The position numbers and the translations under genes were made by a program. From NCBI GenBank assembly GCA_011799875.1, contig CM022300.1:232076903-232140902 (forward strand): DNA of 64,000 bases. The letters run 5' to 3'. The notes beneath the pieces are model-generated. The model saw nothing but the letters and a program-made list of their open reading frames with translations. It did not search any database and was not told the DNA's origin. Origin of the DNA: Thinopyrum elongatum. Its lineage: Eukaryota > Streptophyta > Magnoliopsida > Poales > Poaceae. This document shows positions 1 through 11,348 of this stretch, piece after piece. Position 1 is the first letter of the stretch. Each line of letters opens with the position of its first letter.

Positions 1-1430
1 GGGGCCGGGGAGCCAACGCCAGCGCCGAACACCTCTATACGGGCGGCGTGGGCTGGCCAGACATGCTGGAGGAGCTGGTGGACAACTCCGCCATCATTGA
101 CGGGCACCGCACTCTTATGAGTTCGGTTATGCAGGGTGTTTGGTCCGTCCAATCCGGACTGAATGACGCTGTCCAAGGCCTTCTAACAGGCTCTGAGGTA
201 AGTCAAGTAATGATCTTTCCTCATAATGCAGTTGTAATTGATAGTTTGGGTAGGACGTACATAACAGCCCCCGAGACTCTGCAAGGACTTCGAAGAAAAA
301 CTGCAGAGGATCAAATTCGGTAGGCCGATTAATGATGTCGACATTTCTTTTGCTAATGCAGGCATCTTCCGTGGCCACGGCTGCTAATGCCACGGCACTA
401 GAGGATATGGATCGGAAGATCAAGCTTTTCGATAAAGAGCTCGACCTTGTCAACAAACGGCTTGACGAGGCGCAAGGTAAGCCCTGTGAAAAGATGTGTA
501 CTTTGCTTGACGCCGGATATTGATGATCCAGACTATATGCTAATCCTTTATCTTGATGATCCTATAGTTGCTGCCGCCGAGGTCGAGGGCTTGAAGGAGG
601 CCCTGAAGAAAGCCGAGGCTGAGGTGGCCGCGAAGAAGACGGCCGCTGAGAAGGTAGTGGCTAAGCTTGAGAAGGCCAAGCTTGCTGCTGAGCAGCACGA
701 GGCTCGAGTGGCTGAAGTCCAAGTGGAGCTCCAGGATGCCGCCGAGAAGCTGGAGGCCCTTGAGAAGGGGCAGGAGGAGCAATCCTCCTAGCTATCCAAG
801 GTGGAGAAGGAGCTCCAAGAGGCGAGGACTGACGCGCGAGGTGTCCGGGAGGAGCTCTGCCAAGCTGCGCAAATTGCAAATGGTAAGAAATACTTACTGC
901 AGAGTGTGTTTGGAGGCAACAGGTTCGCCCTGCTGACGCGGGTCTGGTGCTCCGCAGGCATCTTCGCCGAGCTTCCAAAGAATGTGGCGGCCGCGGTGAA
1001 GCACTACGCCACTCTTAAAGAGGACTCCACCCAACGGCTCTTCTGGTCATAGTTTCAGGACTCCGAGCGCCCTCCCCTTCTAAGCGATCAAATGAAGTAG
1101 CTGATGGAGATGCATCGGATGTCTGAGCTAGCCATGAAGGACCTCTGTGTCAGTCTGTGGCCTGCCGAGCCCCTTCTGGACAACTACTTCGGCCTTGTGC
1201 AGAAGCTGCGGGAGGCGCCGCTCCGGATTGACGCCGTCAAGCGGTCAGCATGCGTTGAGGGGGCGAGTCTTGCATTCATGAAGACCATGGTGCATTGGCC
1301 GAGGATTAATCCAATGGAGATGGCCACTGGTCCTCCGCCCAAGGGGAAGGAGCATCGCCGCCCCAAGCAGTATTTTGCGCAGGTGATGACCGGTGCGCGG
1401 GCGATAGAGGGCCAGTGTCCAAAGATGTAA
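1..1430 (+). pseudogene. Antisense additional ORF of G1, C-terminal part, multi-exon
   Basis: Runs opposite to G1 gag-pro. Good splice signals suggest introns at 198-361, 477-567 and 883-957 (each GT...AG, with exon continuity in one frame). The exon at 568-882 encodes a Glu/Lys/Ala-rich coiled coil; the last exon (958-1430) contains FAELPKNVAAAVKHYATL and a conserved-looking C-terminal block ending in a stop at 1428. Three in-frame TAG codons (789, 1050, 1098) break it. It resembles the plant proteins called gypsy-type transposon proteins (Pfam Transposase_28-like; recalled, not searched), whose role is unknown. The N-terminus lies outside the window. Similar ORFs occur at 6678-8538 and 45818-49582. 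Confidence 0.7.
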
Positions 1431-2799
1431 TGCTTGAGTGATTGTATTAAGTGTGTACCAAGTGGACCTTATGCTTTATTATGCATCTGCCTGACTTGTT
1501 TTATATTTTCATGATTTAATTTTGACTGTTGTGTGGCCGTATGTTTATTCTGAAAGCTACCAGTCGTCGGCTTCAGCCCCCAAGTCAATATCACGAGGGG
1601 TGTTTCGTCTCCGCGCTGTTACCCTTAGCCAACGTCTTGGTGCCCGGAGGCGGTACTGCGGGAGCGAAACCAGGCAATCGGGCTATTCGGTTTTATTGCT
1701 TTCACTTAGCCGTAGGAGCTTGACGGTGGGGACTAGGGACTAGCCCCCGGTGTATTGTGATGTACTTGGGGATCAAAACCTGCCCTTTCCGATCACATGG
1801 TTTTTTGTTAAAACGAACCCTTCGTGTGACACGGCGAAATCGCCAATGATTTTTAGAGTCAAACCTTGTCATCGGATCACAGACCAGTTCGCGCTTACTA
1901 TGATGGTCAGTTTTCGCCTTTTTCCTCCAAAGGTACTCGACCGGGCAAACCAGAAGTACAATCGCAAGGGTTCTCCCTTTGCTCTCTTAGCCGAACGTGC
2001 GGAACATAAGAGGCAAAGATAGGAGCCGAGCAACCCAACTATTGACCCAAGACATAGTTCGGAATAGATGCATATAGTGCAATATCCGAGACGCCGAACA
2101 CCTAGCGGAAAGTGGTGCCGGACTTGAAGATATTGAGCTGATATATAAATCGAACTCTTGACTAATTAATATATTTTCTTGCCGGGCTGTTCGAAGAGCG
2201 AGGAGAGAATCGGAAAGGGAATAGACAAGTCGCAGGATGCTGATATCTGAACACCATAAAGGGTATTTTTTTTATTTCTCGTAAGCTCGGGATGTCTATC
2301 CGTACAATTCAAACTATGAAGGCAGTACCTGTGAAAGAAAAAGAAAGTTTACAGAGTAAAGGTTGACGCAGGGCCTTGATGCGTGAGTTGAAGCCTTCAC
2401 TGTGCCCTGTTGCACGTCCGCGCCTTTGCTTCTGATAGGTGGGGGTTGGGACCTTCGATGAGACCTTGATGGGCGAGGACCCTGCCGATGAAGCTTTATG
2501 CTTGGGGGTATCCGGAAATGGTCCCCGGGTCGTCCGAAGACGAAGTAATTCCGAAGTTCGGTTTAACCGAACAGGCACTTCGGATTTATTAATATATGCC
2601 TCACGGCTGCCCATGGTATTTTGAGTGTGAAGTTGTGCTGACGAGGCACGAGGAGCATGAAGAATGTGGGCGTGCCGTGGGGCGTGTATCCCTATTTGCG
2701 GCGAACGCATACGGGTTCCCATGACGGGGAATGGGTTTGAACCCGTTTACTATTGTCGCCGGCCTTTACGGCGGGTCGGCATCCGGGCCTATATGGGCC
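1431..2799. other. G1 non-coding region at the site of missing pol
   Basis: No convincing coding sequence. On the minus strand the protease-to-RT linker fades out near 2750-2800 and is followed by low-similarity DNA that leads to the end of the antisense ORF. This is where RT, RNase H and integrase should be. Short ORFs here (for example minus 2309-2722) have no recognisable motif and are probably chance. Confidence 0.5.
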
Positions 2800-3540
2800 G
2801 GTGTGGTCTTTCGCCGCTAGGACTGCAGTGTGCTCTTTGGTTCAAAGTGAGCGTTCTGTGTTGTCGTTGATAGTTATGATGCCCGAGGGACGAGGCATCT
2901 TCAACTTGAGGTACGCATAATGCGGAACGGCATTGAATTTTGCGAACGTTGTTTGGCCGAGGAGGGCGTGATAGCCACTGCGAAAAGGAGCAATATCGAA
3001 GATCAAGTCCTCGCTTCAGAAGTTATCCGGAGATCCGAACACTACTTCAAGCGTCACGATGCCTGTGCAGTGGGCCTCCACTCCCGGAATGACCCCCTTA
3101 TAGGTGGTGTTACTGGGTTTAATCCTTGATGGATCGATCCCCATTTTCCTCACTGTATCTTTGTATATCAGATTGAGGCTGCTACCTCCGTCCATTAGGA
3201 CTCTAGTGAGGTGGAATCCATCGATGATGGGGTCTAGCACTAGGGCTGCAGACCCTCCATGGCTTATGCTGGTGGGATGGTCCTTGCGATCGAACATCAC
3301 CGGGCAAGCTAACCATGGATTGAACTTCGGCGCTACTGGCTGGACGGAGTATATGTCTCGTTGTGCTCGCTTCCTCTCCTTCTTCGGTATATGGGTTACG
3401 TAAATCATGTTTACCGTCTTGACCTCGAAAGGGAAGGGTTTCTGGGCTCCACTATTCGGCCTGCAGGGCTCGTCATCGTCCTCGCTTCGTGGGCTGTTGC
3501 CTGAGTCGTCGGCTGTTAGTTTGCCGGCCTGTTTGATCAC
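2800..3540 (-). pseudogene. G1 aspartic protease and linker
   Basis: Minus-strand reading gives the retropepsin active-site block VLMDGGSSLNLIY at about 3190 (Asp followed by Gly-Gly-Ser-Ser, the plant Gypsy form of D-[ST]-G). Downstream is a linker with YHALLGQTTFAKFNAVPHYA, typical of the segment between protease and RT in Tat-type elements. An in-frame TGA at 3013-3015 separates the two blocks and another stop lies in the linker. The protease would process Gag-Pol inside virus-like particles. No RT follows. Confidence 0.8.
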
Positions 3541-6035
3541 CCAACAATTTCAGTTGGAGTGGTTGGCGGGCTTCTCTGATGTGCCATGGATCCGACAAGG
3601 CCTGTCCAGCATTTATTGCCGTATCCTCACCCTCGCCGTCATTGTGGCGATGTTTATTCTTGCTGCGTCGGGGCTTTCCATTTCCGTCCCGAACCTCGGA
3701 GGTACCGGGTGTGTCTGGGTTGGTGTTCTTGCGTGCAAGCCAACTGTCTTTGCCCACGCAAAAGCGGGTCATGAGGGAAGTAAGGGCTGCCATAGTTCTT
3801 GGTTTGTCCTGGCCAAGCTGCCGTATGAGCCATTCGTCCTTGACACTATGCTTGAAGGCAGCCAAGGCTTCGGCATCCGGACAGTCGACGATCTAGTTTT
3901 TCTTTGTCAGGAATCGGTTCCAAAATTGTCGGGCAGATTCTCTGGGTTATTCTGCGATGTGATTTAAGTCGTCAGCATCCGGAGGCCGGACATAGGTGCC
4001 CTGAAAGTTTGCTCGGAATGCGTCCTCGAGCTCTTCCCAGTAGCCTATAGAGTCTTCGGGAAGGCTGTTCAACCAGTGTCGAGCTGGACCTTTAAGCTTT
4101 AGCGGCAAATATTTGATGGCGTGGAGGTCATCTCCTCGTGCCATGTGAATGTGGAGGAGGAAATCCTCTGTCTATACGGCTGGATCTGTGGTTCCATCAT
4201 ACGATTCGATGTTCATAGGCTTGAAGCCTTCCGGGAATTGGTGTTGCATTACGCTCTCTGTGAAGCACAAGGGGTGTGCGGCGCCCCGAACTCGGGCTAC
4301 ATCACGTCGGAGGTCTTCAGCCCTCCGAATCTGCTGCTGCTCCCGGATTCTATTGTTTCGGTTTAGCCGATCCTAGTATCCTTCCCGGTAAGCGGGCGGG
4401 TCTTCTCTGGGTGCGTAGATGGACCTGGTACGGCCTCCTCAAGCGTCTAGGTCATGGCGGATGTCGTACTCATAAGTGGGCCGCACTTGATCCTTGCCGT
4501 AACGGAGAGGTGGGGCAGCTGGGTGTTTGGCCTCGTCAGCTTCCCTGTCCCGCCCTCTAGGGGGGCAGTCCGGCGTTTGTATATGTCGGGCGTGTTGGCT
4601 CTACGGCCTTGTCGTCGAAGTGGGGTGTCCTGTTCGGCTTTGATTTTGCGTTTTTGTTTCTTTAGGCTGCGGGCGGTGGCTAAAAGCCTCCGCTTGAACC
4701 GTTCCTGCTCCAGAGGGTCTTCAGGTATGATGAAATCGTCCTCGCCAAGACTGGCCTCCTCTTCAGAGAGTGGGACATAGTTGCTATCCTCGGAGTCATC
4801 GGGGTTTTCTGAATTGAGCGGGTCTGCCTGCCCCGCGGGGTCATCCTAATGATGTTTGAAGGCTGCGTCTCCGACGAGGTCATCCATATTATTTACGGCG
4901 CAGTTCTCCGCAGAGTCCACGTTGCTCGCATGGCTTCGACGTGGCTATGATCGACTGCGCTGTTTCGGCGTTTGGGTGGCTCATCTCTGGGCTTGCCTTG
5001 GTCCTGATTAGGAGTGCCTTCGCCATCCTTGGGGGTGTCCACCACGTAAATGTCGTAAGTGGATGTGGCCGACCAGCGGCCAGTGACGGGGGGGCAACAT
5101 TGGCATTGGTCGTGGCTCCGTCCTCCTCGTCCATGTATTTGGCATTCTCTGAATTATAGTCTAGCATATCAGTTAAGTCATCGATAGTGGCTACCAAGTG
5201 GGTGGTGGGTGGGACGCAAAATTCCCTATGGTACGCCTTGAAGGGTTGATAATTGAAGGCAGAGGGCAGGTCCTCCTGGATGGTCATATTCTGAATTTGG
5301 TCCAGCACCTCATTTATCATTGCGAGGGCCGCCGAACTCAAGGGTTCTGGGCCAGATTCCGGTGTAACGGAGTGGCGGCGATCAGTGCCCTGACCGGTCC
5401 TTGGTTTCCGCTGGCCGTGATGTGCTCGGTATGCGGAGCCGGATCCTTGAAGGGGTCCAGGCCGTCACTGGAGGTCAGGAACGGGCTTTGGTCCTTGCTT
5501 GTGGTTTCCCCGTCGGGGTTTGAGATCGAGCTACTTTGGGCTAGGGTGACCCCTGGCTGTTGGCTGCATCTTTGTCGTAAGGGCTCAAGGCCAGGCGAGC
5601 GTTCTGAAAGGAAGGTTCATCCAAGATTGACTCTTGGCCTCTTCCTCCTGATTCTACCTCAGAGGTCGAGGATAGGTCTTCCGCAGTCATGATGTGTCCT
5701 GACGGAGGCGGAGTCTGGCCCCCACTCGAAACGGAGCTCTCCTGGCTCGAAGCTGTTGAGGCCGATCCGCGGATCGGATCAGAAAGGGATTCCGGAGCGG
5801 GCGTGTCGAATGTGCGGGAGGGGGAAGTGAATCCGGTGAAAACTATATCGGCCCGTGTGTCCGCAACATATTCCAGACCACCGAATCGAATTCGGTGTCT
5901 GGGGGCGAAGGTGTCGATCTGACTCAGATGACCAGTTGGGTCGGCGTGCAGCACGATGCTGCCAAACGCGAAGAGTTGCCCGGGGACGAAGAAGTCCCTG
6001 GATTCGATGCCTTCTCCTATGGTCAGGCGAGCCAT
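3541..6035 (-). pseudogene. G1 Gag
   Basis: Structural capsid protein. The start is taken at the ATG at 6035 (MARLTIGEG), about 30 bp past the primer site. Middle blocks are at 4889-5341. The core retrotransposon-gag motif ARHWLNSLPEDSI lies within 3947-4144. Near the C-terminus (3544-3597) is a Cys/His motif C-x2-H-x8-H-x4-C with a TGA inside it, instead of the usual CCHC knuckle. Many stops and frame changes split the ORF. Plus-strand ORFs over this stretch (for example 3407-3967) are antisense shadows. Confidence 0.8.
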
Positions 6036-6065
6036 CGATCCTTCTGGCGACCCCACAGCGGAAAC

Positions 6066-6083
6066 TCTCAATGAAAGAACCAA
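6066..6083 (-). other. G1 primer-binding site
   Basis: Directly after the LTR end (ACCGACA) the minus strand reads TTGGTTCTTTCATTGAGA. I recognise TTGG-TGC/TTC-TTTCATTG as a usual post-LTR sequence of this element type. The tRNA was not identified. Confidence 0.55.
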
Positions 6084-6535
6084 TGTCGGTGGCAAAACCG
6101 GCAGACCTCGGGGAAGGGGGTCCCGAGCTGTGGATCTAGGATCGATGGGGAACAAGGGACGACAAACACAGTGTTTACCTAGGTTCAGGCCCTCTCGAAG
6201 AGGTAATACCCTACGTCCTGCTTGATTATATTGGATGTATCATGCGGTTTATAGAGTAGATCTACGTCGAGATCCGTAAAAGCTAAACCCTAAGGCGATG
6301 AGGTGATGAAAGTAGCTCTAGCCCTAAGACTAAAAACCCTCGGTTTTTGTAGACACCGATAGGGTTAGGGTTACCGAAGATAGATTACAATAAGGGTTTA
6401 AAGAGATCCTGCGCCCTCTTGACTTGGAGGGCACACCACGGCTTCATAGATCTCCTATCACTATACGGCTCCACCAGTACGGCCCATGTACAATGGGTCG
6501 TCGCCCCGAGGACCCCTTAGTCCATGACTCCCTCA
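6084..6535 (-). repeat. G1 5' LTR
   Basis: On the minus strand it starts TGAGGGAGTCATGGACTAAG and ends ACCGACA, with the usual TG...CA termini (452 bp). A degraded TATA-like element (TCTACAAAAACCG, 6343-6355) is followed about 150 bp downstream by the conserved block GGCCTGAACCTAGGTAAA (6174-6191) shared with the other Gypsy LTRs of this window. The start matches my memory of a very common wheat LTR family. Confidence 0.8.
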
Positions 6536-6677
6536 ACGGGCCTCACGAGGCTGATCACTCTAGGGGCCATCGCGAGGCTGATCACACCAGCGATCCGTGT
6601 GAGGCTGGTCGTGCCAGTCCTGATGAGGGTTGCAGTTGCCCCAATGTCCTTCGTCGCGGCCTCCTCCATGGCCGTAG

Positions 6678-8538
6678 CCGAGGTCGCTGCGCTCGGGGCG
6701 GCGGCCCAGGTGCTCGTCCCGGATCGCCCTGAGCTCCTGGCAGTCAAGGGCCTCTACGGAGGGGTCGGCCCAAGCTGATGCCATGGTTACCGAGGAAGAG
6801 GGTGGTGGTCGCATCCTGGCAACTGATACTGCTGGGGAGACCGAAGCCCTTCCACGGCAAACAACTCCCTGTAATTCGTCTGCCCTTCTGTCTTCTGTCG
6901 CTTTCTGCATTTTGCTTCAAGCCTCTGGACTCCCAAGTTCATTGCATCCTTATCATTACTTGTTGTTCTTGTCCGCAGTTCCATCGGCCGAGGAGCCTGA
7001 CTTGCTGGAAGAAGCAGTCAGCATTGGAAAAGACGCTGCTGAGGAGGCCGCTGGGAATTCTGTTGCGGAGGAACACGCTGCCGGGGATATCCAGGAGCCC
7101 CCGGAGGAGGCAGAGAAAGCCCCAGGCAGTGCACTAGGATCGGGGGTGGTGATTGAAGAGAAAGCTCCCTTTCGAACCATGAGCCCCCTCCCCTCGTTTG
7201 GTGCTTCGGCTGGGACCCCACAGCCATCTTCAAGCCAATTGGCGCTGGTGCTTGCCCAACCCGGTCTTGGAGCCCCTGGTTCTTTGGAAACAGCGAGTGC
7301 AGAGCTCGATGAGGAGATCCAGCGCATCGTGGTGCCATTGTCTCAGCAGGTTGGAGGAGCCGATGTCCCTGCCGACGCAGCCATGGACATGTCCTTCCTG
7401 GAGTCCGTGGCAACGGGCATTAAGGAAATGCAGAATCGGTATGGCCAAAAATCACAGGCACTCAAGGAGCAATGCAGTTCTGCCAACAGTGTGGGTCAGA
7501 AGCTGAGGGACAAGAGTAATGAACTGCATGAGTGGCACAGCAGGCAGTTCCAAGCTCTCTTGCGGCAACAGGAGACGATCTCTATGGAAAAAGAGGATGT
7601 TGCTGCCAGGGAGGCCCGTACGGCGGAGCGCACAACGCTCCTGGACGCCAAGGAGCAGAGCATCTCCTCCTAGGAGGAGAACCTCGAGGCCACCCTCCAC
7701 GCCAAAGACAATGAACTGGAAGCCCTCGTCCAGCAGCGTACCAAGGAGCAGGAGGACAAGCACAAGGCAGCCCTGGATGCTCTTACTGCTGACTCTGCCG
7801 CCCAACTGAAGAAGCTTGCTGATGATCTTGCCGCTGCATCTACTGCCAAGGTTGATCTTGACCAACAGGGGGCCAAACTGACAGAAGATCTTGCCGGGAG
7901 TGCCAAGGAAGTCGTGACCCTCAAGGAGGCGGCACAGAAAGTAGAGATCCTTCTGAAGGAGGTGCAATCGCAGCTGTCCTCCAAGAGCCAAGACCTTGAG
8001 ACTGCCAACGGCACCATTGAAGACATGAAGGCCAGGGTAGGGACCCTGGAGAGCTCAAATGAATCTGGCGAGGTCCGTGAGAAGCAGCTGATGAAGGATC
8101 TGGACAATACGAGACTCCTTCGGAAGGATGCAGAGAACAAGCTGGCGAACCAATCCAAGCAGGTCGACCTTTGGATCAAGAGCCTGGTCGACATCGCCGA
8201 GCGCCTTTCTGCCCAGACTGCAGCGATGGGCATGGAGGGGCCAGTCTTCTCGGTTGGCCGGCACGAGGTCTCGAGCGTCAAGTTAGGGCTCTTCTTCAAC
8301 GAGTTGATTGAAAAGTTGAAGACTCATGAAGAAGGAAGAGACACCCTTTTTGAAAGAGTCTCGAAAGCTTGCCCGCAGTGCCCTCTTCATGGTCTTGAGC
8401 AACCTCGCCTACCGCCACCCCGAACTCAATCTTGCTGATGGCTTCAGGAAGCTCCCGGCCGGCGCTGATGTTTCTTCTGCCAAGGAGAAGGTCGTCCCCT
8501 TTGCCGACAAGGTCCTCACCGTCCCCAGGGCTCAATAA
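6678..8538 (+). pseudogene. Antisense additional ORF of G2, coiled coil
   Basis: One frame is open from 6678 to a TAG at 7671-7673 and continues in the same frame beyond it; after a frame change near 8330 it ends at TAA 8536-8538. A probable intron at 6871-6978 (GTAATT...TCCGCAG, 108 bp) removes a stretch unlike the rest. The C-terminal half is a long Glu/Lys/Leu-rich coiled coil (about 7450-8150) followed by a block with LARSALFMVLSNLAYRHPEL. The arrangement matches the coiled-coil C-terminal half of the antisense ORF families of Tat-type Gypsy elements. The function is unknown. Confidence 0.7.
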
Positions 8539-9660
8539 GACCGCCAAGCATGGCTCCGAACCATTCACATTGACGTACCGCCCACCACAGATCTCTCGCG
8601 GGCGGTGAAACATTATGCATGTCTCGTGTTTAGATCCAGTATTACTTTTGTTTGCGCTGAACTGGTGTATTAATTAATTTCGAATGCATGCTATCCCTCT
8701 CGCATTTAACCCATGGATGTTCGTATAGCCAGTTTCTTTGTATGTACTTTGGCTGCCCACCGGTAGCATATTGCCGCGATTGCTGCGAGGAGCGGGTCCT
8801 TAGCATTCAGCTGGCGAAGGTATGTCTCGGCAGGTTTTTCCTTCAGGAGACCTTGATGCAGCCACCCGCTCCGTGAGTAGGCTCGGAACAGAGTGGGGCG
8901 CAGGCAAATCCGTTAAGGTGCCATCACACGAAAGGCTTGACCATACGAAAAACATTGATTTGTCCGAGGGATAAGCAAGTGCAAACTCCAGAGAGAAAAT
9001 CAAAGGACGTGTTAACTTAGCTCTCGTTTATGCTCATCTCCTTCTCTAACCACGGTCGTTCATCACGCCCACGTGCCTTGGGAGAATGGCACTTCGTGTT
9101 TTGCTTATGGATCCCCGACAAGGGCCAAAGGGGACCACAGATCTCTCGCGGGCGGTGAAACATGACGCAAGGTGGGGTCGGTTTCTCCCCTTCCCCTTTA
9201 CACCTTTGACAATCTTACGGCGCTGGCGCATAGGTCACGCTGACGCGGACGGCCTTGCCAGAGCACGCTTGCCAGGGCGTCGACCAACGGATTCGCACCA
9301 GCACTCCACTCAGGATTTTCCCTTAGCAGGGTAAATGCTGAACTGAGTTTCGCGCGGGCTCATCGACATTGTCGACGCTAAAAACCCGGTGTGGCTCAAT
9401 CATCGATAGGTGAAAGTGGCAGGGAGAGAAACCATGTACCTTATCACCTCGTCCCTTTTCCCGTACGGGCTCGCATGTTTGGAGCCACTGCGCCACTGCC
9501 ATCCCTCGCTTCCGCCACTGCCGCAGCCGCGGGGGAGGTAGACGACGGAAACTGGACAGGACGGGCGAAGGAGCGATGTTGCTTCCTTTCCAAACTGTCA
9601 CGTCGGACTTTGATGAAGATGGATGCGCCGCTTATGACCTTGGGTTCGCACAAGCGCTTC
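8539..9660. other. G2 spacer and leader with a 30-bp direct repeat
   Basis: No coding sequence that I can support. A 30-bp word is perfectly repeated at 8584-8613 and 9134-9163 (it begins ACCACAGATCTCTCGCGGGC); the flanking bases differ. In one frame it encodes TTDLSRAVKH, related to the AAAVKHYA block of the G1 antisense ORF. The second copy sits where gag-pol is missing, so the pair may mark a deletion or template-switch junction. Confidence 0.45.
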
Positions 9661-9678
9661 CCCCTACCTGGCGCGCCA
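9661..9678 (-). other. G2 primer-binding site
   Basis: The minus strand reads TGGCGCGCCAGGTAGGGG, 4 bp inside the LTR end. It begins with TGG, as expected for pairing with a tRNA CCA end. The same site with one difference is found in G3. The tRNA was not assigned. Confidence 0.7.
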
Positions 9679-9682
9679 AAGA

Positions 9683-10552
9683 TGTCATGGTATAACACGG
9701 CCACCTATGGGACCATCGGCCCCTTGTGGTTCGGTAAGGGGGAAGAGCACATTGCACAAAGAGCGGAGAGCGTAGAGCAGCACAGCAACGATGACACGAG
9801 CAGTTTTTACCCAGGTTCGGGCCGCCGCGAGGCGTAAAACCCTACTCCTGCTTTGGTGGATTGATGGAAGGACCGTGGAGGAGACGCAACGCTCTAGCCC
9901 GGCAAGGTCGCCTTGGGACTAGAGCAGCTACACGCGTATGAGTGTACAAGCGTCCGAATCCTCTATAAGGTAGCCACGGCCCTCCTTTTATAGGTCAAGG
10001 GGTTACCACAATGGCAAAACGGTCATTATCCAGCGATTAGATAGCCACAGTACTATCATACCTAACTCTGCAGACAAGACAAGGCGCATTAAATGCACCG
10101 CTTAGTGTCACATCGTAGGTGTAGCCCGGCAGCCTTGTCGCGCCATTCAGCCACATTCTCGCCTGTCTGTGTGACAGGTCTCCTGGACGGGTGTCATTTA
10201 GGGGTGATCTTCCTCGGAAATGGCTGCCACAAGCCAAATAACAGCCACTTAATCACTTGGGGGCTTGACACCGCACCGATAGGTGACTTGCGTTGCTGTG
10301 AGGTGGAGCGGTGGCGCGTTGGCAGGGTAGTCCGCCCTCGGCGTCCCCGGCAAGCCTGCCGGGGGAGTCTTGAGACTTGTCTTTGGGGTAACCTCGACCC
10401 CACCAGGCTCGACTACCCGGCAAGGGAGGTTTTTCCTTAGAAGTATCTTGCTCATTTGGTTGGTCTTGGTCTTCTTGGCGCTATTGTGGTGGAGGCCTGC
10501 CGTCCGTGCACAAGTCAGGGGAAACATACACCCCTGTTTGTGTACCCCGACA
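9683..10552 (-). repeat. G2 5' LTR
   Basis: About 870 bp, TG...CA on the minus strand (starts TGTCGGGGTACAC, ends CATGACA). TATA box TATAAAAG at 9985-9992; the shared GGCCCGAACCTGGGTAAA block lies at 9806-9823, about 165 bp downstream of it. Confidence 0.75.
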
Positions 10553-11279
10553 GCGGGGCATGTCTGGCTTGAACTTGCCAGGCCAAACGACACGGCGCAG
10601 CTCCGACCGTGGTTACGAGCGCCACCCGCGCGAGGGGAGCACAATCCTGACGCCCATGCGCCGCAACCCCCTGAGCTACCCGGTCTTGGTGCTGGTGCGG
10701 TGGTGCGGGGAGCGCACGCCCATCGTACTATGGCTACTGCACCACCTGGCAGCTGGCCTCGTCCCGCGCCGGTGCATGCGCCCCGTGAGGCGGGCCGCGC
10801 AGACGCACATCGCACCTCCGCTCGGTGTCTGCGCCGTGCACAGGAGTAGGCGGAGGAGCACCGTGGGCCACGTCGTCCGCACGGGAGGGCGGGGGACGGA
10901 GCGAGTGGGATGGTGCCGGGGCCTCGCCGGCGGCGTTGACAAGCTCGGTGATGCCGCCCAGCCAGGCGTTGTAGCCCTTGTCGGCGAGGCGATAATGCAG
11001 CAGCTCGGGCGCCATGAGCAACGCAGCCTGCGCGTTTGCCGACCCGCGATGAGCGTTGGAAGAAAACACAGTGACGTGGGTGATGGAAGGAGTGGCGGTG
11101 TGGCCATCACGCTGCACGGAGGGTGGCAGCAAAGAGTCATGCCGCTCATGAGCAGCAGGGTCGGTGGCTGCGTTAGCTACAGGAGAAGCGGAGCAGCGCG
11201 AAACACTGCAGCCCACGGGCGCCATCTGGGTGACGCGAGCGGCCCGGCGCTCAGCGCGAACTCGGTGGGCGTCGGCCAT
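10553..11279 (-). pseudogene. G3 Gag, N-terminal fragment
   Basis: The start is taken at the ATG at 11279 (MADAHRVRAERRAARV). The reading frame is Ala/Arg/Pro-rich for about 180 codons and stops at 10734; a shifted frame continues to VVWPGKFKPDMP at about 10560-10600, a block that precedes the capsid core in Tat-type Gag. It is cut there by the G2 LTR. The plus-strand ORF of 266 codons over the same DNA (10506-11306) is judged to be an antisense shadow. Confidence 0.65.
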
Positions 11280-11328
11280 GGAAGCGACGAAGTAGAGACG
11301 AAGTGAAGTGGAAGGGAGTTTTGACACG

Positions 11329-11346
11329 CCCCTACCTGGTGCGCCA
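11329..11346 (-). other. G3 primer-binding site
   Basis: The minus strand reads TGGCGCACCAGGTAGGGG, 2 bp from the LTR end, one base different from the G2 site. Confidence 0.7.
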
Positions 11347-11348
11347 AA

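Larger units (their letters stand above)
1..6535 (-). mobile_element. G1: Tat-type Gypsy LTR retrotransposon, pol-deleted
   Basis: Reading right to left on the minus strand I see a 5' LTR, a primer-binding site, gag, an aspartic protease, non-coding DNA, and an additional ORF on the opposite strand. An antisense additional ORF between pol and the 3' LTR is characteristic of Tat-group Gypsy elements (Retand/Grande-like). No reverse transcriptase, RNase H or integrase motif is visible between the protease and the antisense ORF, where roughly 3 kb of coding sequence would be expected, so this copy is internally deleted or belongs to a non-autonomous subfamily. The 3' LTR would lie before base 1. 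Gag and protease carry several stops, so the copy is dead for protein production. Confidence 0.85.
6536..10552 (-). mobile_element. G2: Gypsy LTR retrotransposon remnant, gag-pol missing
   Basis: Contains an antisense additional ORF (plus strand), about 1.1 kb of leader or spacer, a primer-binding site and a 5' LTR. Gag, protease, RT and integrase cannot be found. The left end is cut by the G1 LTR, so the 3' LTR and the first part of the antisense ORF are missing. The right LTR border (CCGACA, 10552) abuts an interrupted gag of G3, so G2 probably inserted there; the candidate 5-bp duplication GCGGG (10553-10557) has no partner left. Confidence 0.7.

Noticed and set aside
3407..3967. Plus ORF of 186 codons
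   Set aside because: Antisense shadow of the G1 gag and protease, which have clear motifs on the minus strand.
10506..11306. Plus ORF of 266 codons
   Set aside because: Lies antisense to the G3 gag start; GC-rich sequence keeps several frames open and no motif supports the plus reading.
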